9,968 nt of DNA from the NCBI GenBank assembly GCA_937880805.1, contig CALGRR010000005.1:1-9968 (forward strand), in the 5' to 3' direction. Made by a program: the position numbers and the translations under genes. Positions 5,974-9,968 of the stretch are shown one piece after another. The DNA comes from an uncultured Clostridia bacterium. Lineage in GTDB: Bacteria > Bacillota > Clostridia > Oscillospirales > Acutalibacteraceae. How positions within the stretch are numbered: the first letter of the stretch is position 1; every line of letters begins with the position of its first letter. The notes beneath the pieces are model-generated. The model saw only the letters and a program-made list of their open reading frames with translations. It ran no database searches and was not told the DNA's origin.

Positions 5974-7227
5974 TTAAAGAACGTAAATTTTTACGCCTCT
6001 GTTACCCCAGTTGTAACACATATCCTCGTTATCCATATAAAGGTCAATATCGGTGTTGCCCATTTCAACAAATCCGCCCGTGTCTGCGGCAACACAATAG
6101 CCGTAAACATAGCTGCCGTCTGCCGAAACAACGTACATTTCTGTTCCGTAGGGGTATTCTTTGGGGTCAACCGCAATATGACCGGGCATAGGCTTTCTGC
6201 CCGAAGCTGTTGCGGGGTCGCCGGTGTAGGCTGTTGCCTTGCCGGTTACAACCGACTTATAGTTAACGGGAATTCCGTTTTCATCAAGCTCAATATGAGC
6301 AGGAACCTTCAATTCGGATATGGGAGTTGTTGTTCCTTTATAATCCGAAAGAATTTCTCTGGGCTTTGTGCCAACCTTTTTAACTTCCTTAACGGACTTC
6401 TTTGAAATCTTTTCGTTTTTGAAAACTACTTCTTCAAGCTCACCGTCAACATATTTCTCTGTGTAGAAAAGCTTCTTTTCGCCTTCAACGCCCTCGGTGA
6501 TAATCTTTTCTTCACCTATGAACATATCGGGGTCTGCAACTGTTTCTGTTTCAAATGCGATTTTCTTGGTTTCAACCTTTGTTTTATGCTTTACTCTGAA
6601 AATTCTGATTCTGGTGAAACCGTTAAGCTCGGTATCAAGTGAAGGCTCAACAGCATCGTCTTCGCCAACCTCAACGCCTGCCTTATCAAGTGCATCCTTA
6701 ACCGTGCCGTTTGCAATGGCAACCTTCTTTGAATCGCCGTCTGCATCAACAACAACGCTGAAAGCCCTCTTAATGAAAACCTTCATTCCGTCAAAGATTC
6801 TTGAGTCAAGACCTTCAACCTCATCACCCTCATTGATAACGATACCCTTTGATGAGAAAATATCGCTGAGAGTGTCTGAATAGCCGAGGAAATATGCAAC
6901 CACACCGTTATCTTCAACTCTTACAAGCTTTGAGCGTTCAATAACTATTGTGCCGCCTTCTCCTGCGGTGTAATCTGTAATAATAATTCTGTCGTTAGGG
7001 TCCAGAGCAAATCCGGCTTCTTCAACAAGTGCGTGGGGGTCTAATGTTTTTGAGGATATGCTTACCGAATTGCTTCCGTCAACAACTGTTACGGGTGAAT
7101 ATGCACTTGCCGTTGCAAATGCAGTTACCGTTACCGAGCACGCAAACAAAACAGTTATTACTGCGGTGAGGATTCTGAAGCCTCTTTTGCGTGTGCATCC
7201 TGTTGCGGATGTTGAATTTGTAATCAT
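5974..7227 (-). CDS. Secreted cell-wall protein with DUF348, G5 and C-terminal 3D domains (YabE-like)
   Basis: Probably a peptidoglycan-remodelling enzyme exported to the cell surface. The 417 residues start with a basic N-terminus and a hydrophobic segment (about 17-38) ending TAFATASA, a signal peptide or uncleaved anchor. Three ubiquitin-like DUF348 repeats follow at roughly 45-95, 101-150 and 157-205, then a G5 domain at about 212-290, and a 3D domain at 326-417. The three aspartate positions of 3D are visible in VDP (Asp354), ADTGG (Asp382) and TDIDLY (Asp393 or 395). 3D domains of the MltA/YuiC type have lytic transglycosylase activity, and YabE and Rpf-like proteins share this plan. 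The frame opens earlier, at 7452, but AAGGAG (7239-7234) six bases before the 7227 ATG, the signal sequence and the promoter at 7313-7341 settle the start. It is a single-gene unit. Confidence 0.95.
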   Translation of the reverse strand: MITNSTSATGCTRKRGFRILTAVITVLFACSVTVTAFATASAYSPVTVVDGSNSVSISSKTLDPHALVEEAGFALDPNDRIIITDYTAGEGGTIVIERSKLVRVEDNGVVAYFLGYSDTLSDIFSSKGIVINEGDEVEGLDSRIFDGMKVFIKRAFSVVVDADGDSKKVAIANGTVKDALDKAGVEVGEDDAVEPSLDTELNGFTRIRIFRVKHKTKVETKKIAFETETVADPDMFIGEEKIITEGVEGEKKLFYTEKYVDGELEEVVFKNEKISKKSVKEVKKVGTKPREILSDYKGTTTPISELKVPAHIELDENGIPVNYKSVVTGKATAYTGDPATASGRKPMPGHIAVDPKEYPYGTEMYVVSADGSYVYGYCVAADTGGFVEMGNTDIDLYMDNEDMCYNWGNRGVKIYVL

Positions 7228-7312
7228 AAAAATCTCCTTATTTCGTGGCATTAGTAGTTTTTTGGAAGGGCATTTTTTGCCCAAACCTCGATTTCCTTTT
7301 GCGACGTGTGCC

Positions 7313-7341
7313 ATTATATTGACAAAATTTCGATTTGTCAA
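7313..7341 (-). promoter_or_regulatory. Perfect-consensus sigma-A promoter of the G5/3D gene
   Basis: TTGACA (7341-7336), a 17-bp spacer and TATAAT (7318-7313): both hexamers match consensus exactly. The predicted start near 7306 leaves a leader of about 78 nt containing the stem GGGCA/TGCCC (7268-7272 with 7278-7282). Such a strong promoter is usually held in check by a repressor. Confidence 0.88.
7319..7341. promoter_or_regulatory. Palindromic operator candidate inside the G5/3D promoter
   Basis: TTGACAAA (7319-7326) and TTTGTCAA (7334-7341) are perfect 8-bp inverted arms separated by 7 bp. The palindrome occupies the -35 box and the whole spacer up to the base before the -10, so a bound dimer would block RNA polymerase. 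No regulator gene is adjacent and no known operator consensus is recognised. Confidence 0.45.
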
Positions 7342-7475
7342 ATTTTTTTCTTGCAACTTTTTGTCTATAATGCACAAGTTAATTGACACTTTTTGGGAAT
7401 TGAACCTTGTTTTCTTTGCGGGAGTTTGCAGTAATTTGTAAATTTTTGGCAATTTCTTTGTGAAAAACAGAAAAA

Positions 7476-7512
7476 GTTACAAATGGTTACAAAAGCGTAA
7501 AAAACTATTACA
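7476..7512 (-). repeat. TGTAAC-type direct repeats at 10-11 bp spacing
   Basis: On the minus strand TGTAAC occurs at 7481-7476 and 7491-7486, with TGTAAT at 7512-7507 and a degenerate copy between them, so units fall about one helical turn apart. Each hexamer fits the WalR half-site TGTWAH known from Bacillus and Staphylococcus autolysin genes, but the gap is 4 bp rather than 5. They lie about 135 bp upstream of the G5/3D promoter. This could be a WalR-like site array or AT-rich coincidence. Confidence 0.3.
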
Positions 7513-7532
7513 AAATTATTAAATATAAAAGG

Positions 7533-7567
7533 GCGGGCACTATTTTTTCGGTTATTATAATGCCCGC
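7533..7567. other. Isolated long-loop hairpin in the 7228-7826 gap
   Basis: GCGGGCA (7533-7539) and TGCCCGC (7561-7567) form a GC-rich 7-bp stem around a 21-nt AT-rich loop, with short T-rich tracts on both sides. It may be a weak bidirectional terminator. Apart from this, the promoter and operator, the TGTAAC repeats and the S51 terminator, the 599-bp gap shows no supportable gene: frames crossing it are short, lack ribosome sites, or are antisense continuations of the neighbours. Confidence 0.4.
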
Positions 7568-7723
7568 TTTCATATTTTGGATAAAATAATTACAGTTTAT
7601 TCATTTTTATTTTTCAATCCTGTTTTCCAGTATATTCAGAACCCGTATTTTTATTACATTTTATTCCTTTACAGAAATATGCGAGCCGTTAATCCGCAAG
7701 TATTTTTCGGTTTTGTGCTTTAA

Positions 7724-7759
7724 TATAAAAAAGCGGATAACCTCACCGATTATCCGCTT
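7724..7759 (-). terminator. Intrinsic terminator of the S51 peptidase gene
   Basis: A perfect 10-bp stem AAGCGGATAA/TTATCCGCTT (7731-7740 with 7750-7759) and 9-nt loop. The minus strand continues TTTTATATT after the stem, giving six consecutive T counting the stem end. It lies about 67 bp beyond the stop codon. Confidence 0.83.
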
Positions 7760-7826
7760 CAGACATAACATCCGTAAAATGCACATATTATAATGTAATA
7801 AAATATATATCCTTATTATAAGTATC

Positions 7827-8498
7827 TCACGCAAACAATTCAGGCTCAAAGCCTTTGTTTTTATCAAAAAACGTAACCTCTCCGCCGTCGTTACCCTGAA
7901 GGATATAATATTTTCCGTCATCAAAAACAAGTGCCGCCCCGTCATCGCAGGCTATTCCCGAACGGCTTCTGCTTTTTATTGCCTGTGCGAAGCTCTGCCA
8001 ATAATCGCTCTCGAAGTGGGGGCAGTTGCAATAGGGAAGCAATCCGAGGCAGTCAACAAACATAAATTCGTGATTTTCGCCGCAATCGTCATAGCCCTCT
8101 TCAAACCAGCACATTGCACCCGAGCTGTAGCCCGAAAGAATGATGCCCTTTTCATAAGCCTTTATAAAAGCTTTATCGGCACCGGTTTTTTGCCATATAT
8201 CCATAAGAAATTTAAGATTTCCGCCGCCCGCATAAACAATATCGCAGGAAAGAATCTTTTCTTCGATTTCGCTGTTTGTTAATGTTTCATCAGTCAGCAG
8301 CAACGCCGAAACCGAGCAGCCCAAGCCGATAAAGAGCCTGAAAATATGCTCATCGCCGTTAATATCATCAAAGCCCGCAGTGGGAACAAATAAAACAGAC
8401 GGATTTTTCTTGCCGCACATTTTAACGATATGCTCAAAAATCGGCAAAACCTCATTATCGCTGTATCTTCCGCCGCCAACGGCAACTATTTTACCCAT
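7827..8498 (-). CDS. Peptidase S51 family protein (aspartyl dipeptidase PepE-like)
   Basis: The S51 family comprises cytosolic serine peptidases with a class I glutamine-amidotransferase-like fold: PepE splits N-terminal Asp-X dipeptides, and cyanophycinase is a relative. With the start at 8498 the protein has 223 residues, close to PepE (229). Visible features are AVGGGRYSD (6-14), VPTAG (38-42), the AGGGNLKFL loop (90-98), the nucleophile elbow SGYSSGAM (122-129) with Ser125 as the G-x-S-x-G serine, and CPHFESD (159-165) with His161 as the probable triad histidine. The frame extends upstream to 8558, but AAGGTGA (8509-8503) and the promoter overlapping the longer version support 8498. The substrate is not certain, since many S51 members lack proven Asp-X activity. 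It is transcribed alone, divergent from the TIM-barrel gene. Confidence 0.92.
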   Translation of the reverse strand: MGKIVAVGGGRYSDNEVLPIFEHIVKMCGKKNPSVLFVPTAGFDDINGDEHIFRLFIGLGCSVSALLLTDETLTNSEIEEKILSCDIVYAGGGNLKFLMDIWQKTGADKAFIKAYEKGIILSGYSSGAMCWFEEGYDDCGENHEFMFVDCLGLLPYCNCPHFESDYWQSFAQAIKSRSRSGIACDDGAALVFDDGKYYILQGNDGGEVTFFDKNKGFEPELFA

Positions 8499-8529
8499 AA
8501 GCTCACCTTTTTCTTTATATTCTTTTATA

Positions 8530-8558
8530 ATTTTAACACACCGCATTATTTTCGTCAA
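8530..8558 (-). promoter_or_regulatory. Sigma-A promoter of the S51 peptidase gene
   Basis: TTGACG (8558-8553), a 17-bp spacer and TAAAAT (8535-8530) on the minus strand, about 32 bp upstream of the chosen ATG at 8498. Its position makes the longer upstream start codon impossible for this transcript. Confidence 0.68.
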
Positions 8559-8572
8559 TTACCGTATTTTAA

Positions 8573-8601
8573 TTGACATTTTGCAAAATTTGATTTACCA
8601 T
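8573..8601 (+). promoter_or_regulatory. Promoter of the TIM barrel-GtrA pair with a palindrome in its spacer
   Basis: TTGACA (8573-8578), a 17-bp spacer and TACCAT (8596-8601; four of six matches to TATAAT) on the plus strand. The perfect 12-bp palindrome ATTTTGCAAAAT (8578-8589) overlaps the last base of the -35 box and could be an operator. The S51 promoter lies back to back with it, 14 bp away. Confidence 0.5.
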
Positions 8602-8633
8602 TTAATAAAGATAAAACAGAAAAGAGGGTTTAT

Positions 8634-9491
8634 ATGTATCGCCAAAAACTCACGCTCAGTTTAAGCCAGGGGCACGGAATACCTGAACAGGAACAAATTC
8701 TGCTGTTAAAGAAAATCGGATTTGACGGTTTTTCGCTTGATAATTCTTCAAGAAATTCACAGATTGATGAGCTTGTAAAAATCGGAAGAGATGAAAATAT
8801 GATAATCCCCTCTTTTCACGCACCGTTCAACAAGAGCGATGATATGTGGAACCCCGCCGGAATCGGTGACGTTGCAATGTGCGAAATGCTTGATATGCTT
8901 GAAATCTGTGCACGCTACGAAATTCCGACAATGGTAACTCACGCATTTCTCGGTATGGAGCCCGACGAAGAATTGATTGACATACAAACGGGCATTGAAA
9001 GATTCGGTGCCGTTGCGGTTCGTGCAACCGAGCTTGGCATTAATTTTGCACTCGAAAACACAGAAGGCGAGCAATATCTGAAAGCCCTTTTTGACAGCTT
9101 GAAAAGCGAAAAAAGCGTTGGATTCTGCTGGGATACGGGGCACGAGCTTTGCTACAATCACGGCGAAGATATGATGGCTCTCTACGGCGGCAAGCTGCTT
9201 TGCACTCACCTTAACGATAATCTCGGCATAAGAGATTTTGAAGGCAGAATTACCTGGCACGATGACCTGCATCTGCTGCCGTTTGACGGAATAACCGATT
9301 GGAAAGGCGTTGCCGAAAGACTTGTTAAGCACGGCTTTGTGGGTGAACTGAATTTTGAGCTTTCAAGAATAAGCAAACCAAACCGACACGAAAACGATGC
9401 TTATTCCGAAATGAGTGCCGAACACTATTTTACCGAGGCATATAAGAGAGCCTGCCGTGTGGCTGCTCTTGTTTGTGCAGAAAGGAAGTAA
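8634..9491 (+). CDS. Sugar phosphate isomerase/epimerase family protein (xylose-isomerase-like TIM barrel)
   Basis: A 285-residue cytosolic AP-endonuclease-2-type TIM barrel. Members are metal-dependent isomerases or epimerases of sugars, inositols and hydroxypyruvate; the substrate here is unknown. Expected metal ligands are present in order: Glu141 in ALENTEGE (139-146), Asp167 and His170 in WDTGHE (166-171), His192 in THLNDN (191-196), the WHDDLHLLPFDG segment (208-219) with His209, Asp210, Asp211 and His213, and Glu242 in NFEL (240-243). FHAPF (61-65) is the usual strand-2 histidine motif. The start is supported by GAGGG at 8624-8628, five bases upstream of the ATG. The gap to the next gene is 4 bp and that gene's ribosome site lies in this gene's last codons, so both are co-transcribed. 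Confidence 0.92.
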   Translation: MYRQKLTLSLSQGHGIPEQEQILLLKKIGFDGFSLDNSSRNSQIDELVKIGRDENMIIPSFHAPFNKSDDMWNPAGIGDVAMCEMLDMLEICARYEIPTMVTHAFLGMEPDEELIDIQTGIERFGAVAVRATELGINFALENTEGEQYLKALFDSLKSEKSVGFCWDTGHELCYNHGEDMMALYGGKLLCTHLNDNLGIRDFEGRITWHDDLHLLPFDGITDWKGVAERLVKHGFVGELNFELSRISKPNRHENDAYSEMSAEHYFTEAYKRACRVAALVCAERK

Positions 9492-9495
9492 TAAT

Positions 9496-9915
9496 ATGTC
9501 AAACGAAACAAAGCTTACAAAAAAGCAGAATATTATTCAGATTATCAAATTTGCACTTTTCTCTGCATCCGCAGGGCTTATTCAGATTATATCCTTCACC
9601 CTGCTCACCGAGCTCACGGAGCTTGAATATATGTGGTGCTATCTGCCTTCACTTGTTCTCTCTGTTTTATGGAATTTCACCTTCAACCGCAAATTCACCT
9701 TTAAATCTGCCGCAAACGTTCCCGTTGCAATGCTCAAGGTTGCACTTTTCTATTGCGTATTCACTCCCCTCTCAACCTGGTGGGGTCACGAGCTTGCAGA
9801 GCTCGGCGTGAACGATTATGTTATTGAAATCGGAACAATGGCAATAAATCTTGTTACCGAATATCTCTATTGCCGTTTCGTTGTTTACAGAAATTCGATG
9901 AATACGAGTAAATAA
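9496..9915 (+). CDS. GtrA-family membrane protein
   Basis: GtrA-like proteins are small four-helix membrane proteins linked to cell-surface polysaccharides, thought to help move lipid-linked sugars across the membrane. This one has 139 residues, with helices at roughly 14-36, 46-62, 77-96 and 108-128, and the family-typical NFTFNRKFTF segment (60-69) after helix 2, echoed by the closing CRFVVYR (126-132). The frame is open upstream to 9415, but AAAGGAAG (9481-9488) lies eight bases before the 9496 ATG and the longer form would overlap the previous gene without a ribosome site. It is the second gene of a pair with the TIM-barrel gene. No glycosyltransferase is visible, although one could follow beyond the window. 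Confidence 0.92.
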   Translation: MSNETKLTKKQNIIQIIKFALFSASAGLIQIISFTLLTELTELEYMWCYLPSLVLSVLWNFTFNRKFTFKSAANVPVAMLKVALFYCVFTPLSTWWGHELAELGVNDYVIEIGTMAINLVTEYLYCRFVVYRNSMNTSK

Positions 9916-9920
9916 AATCA

Positions 9921-9947
9921 CAAACCACCGGTTGAACCGGTGGTTTG
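9921..9947. terminator. Strong hairpin after GtrA, terminator-like but without T tract
   Basis: CAAACCACCGG (9921-9931) and CCGGTGGTTTG (9937-9947) form a perfect 11-bp stem, with loop TTGAA, six bases after the GtrA stop. No run of T follows on either strand, so it is not a classic intrinsic terminator. It may protect the 3' end of the transcript, or be one end structure of a repeat or mobile element. Confidence 0.5.
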
Positions 9948-9950
9948 ACT

Positions 9951-9967
9951 AACCCCTAAAAGGGGTT
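9951..9967. repeat. Second hairpin at the window edge
   Basis: AACCCCT (9951-9957) and AGGGGTT (9961-9967) form a perfect 7-bp stem with an AAA loop, only three bases after the preceding hairpin. The pair may be the beginning of a hairpin-ended element continuing beyond the window, for example IS200/IS605-like or REP-like. This cannot be decided here. Confidence 0.45.
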
Positions 9968-9968
9968 G

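Noticed and set aside
7228..7306. Riboswitch (for example c-di-AMP type) in the leader of the G5/3D gene
   Set aside because: The predicted leader is only about 78 nt with one 5-bp stem, too short for the known c-di-AMP class, and no conserved core is recognised.
7228..7452. A 75-codon N-terminal extension of the G5/3D protein
   Set aside because: The frame is open, but it crosses the perfect promoter at 7313-7341, lacks a ribosome site and would bury the signal peptide.
7661..7945. Minus-strand frame of 94 codons across the end of the S51 gene
   Set aside because: It overlaps the S51 coding region in another phase, has no ribosome site and its product crosses the intrinsic terminator; it resembles no family.
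8757..9332. Minus-strand 191-codon frame opposite the TIM-barrel gene
   Set aside because: The plus-strand frame has full metal-ligand motifs and a ribosome site; the antisense frame has neither motif nor start signal.
9415..9495. Upstream start for the GtrA protein
   Set aside because: It lies inside the preceding gene without a ribosome site, while AAAGGAAG directly precedes the 9496 ATG.

Overview
The window looks like a chromosomal segment of a Gram-positive, low-to-moderate GC anaerobe of class Clostridia, possibly an Oscillospiraceae/Ruminococcaceae-like gut lineage. This is inference from several signs: strong AGGAGG-type ribosome sites, sigma-A promoters close to TTGACA/TATAAT, intrinsic terminators, an HPr with both His15 and Ser46, a DUF348-G5-3D cell-wall protein, and an intergenic mosaic of small hairpins. 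No phage, CRISPR, rRNA or tRNA gene is visible, and most of the content is core metabolism and housekeeping.

Layout. Positions 1-547 (minus) hold the N-terminal 182 codons of argininosuccinate synthase (argG), with a promoter and a possible ArgR box upstream. Positions 678-2884 (minus) are a two-gene operon, a class I PLP aminotransferase followed 17 bp later by trpS. Positions 2885-3214 are non-coding: a 70-bp near-palindrome carrying two divergent promoters, then an array of short hairpins and a 7-bp tandem repeat. Next come a HAD phosphatase (plus, 3215-3868) and, overlapping its 3' end in convergent orientation, an uncharacterised polytopic membrane protein (minus, 3855-5342). Upstream of that are ptsH/HPr (minus, 5448-5711) and a secreted G5/3D cell-wall protein (minus, 5974-7227), each with its own promoter and terminator. 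A 599-bp gap (7228-7826) contains the promoter, a palindromic operator candidate, 10/11-bp-spaced repeats and two hairpins. It is followed by a peptidase S51 gene (minus, 7827-8498), and by a divergently transcribed pair: a xylose-isomerase-like TIM-barrel protein (8634-9491) and a GtrA-family membrane protein (9496-9915). The window ends in two tight hairpins (9921-9967).

How the genes relate. Most genes appear to be independent transcription units. Two groupings are convincing from spacing: aminotransferase-trpS, and TIM barrel-GtrA (4-bp gap). The first links a broad-specificity (possibly aromatic or aminoadipate type) transaminase to tryptophan charging, and no T-box fits in its short leader. 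I found no defence or other new multi-gene system. The least explained elements are the palindrome and hairpin mosaic at 2929-3185, the membrane protein at 3855-5342, the promoter-embedded palindrome at 7319-7341, and the double hairpin at the right edge.
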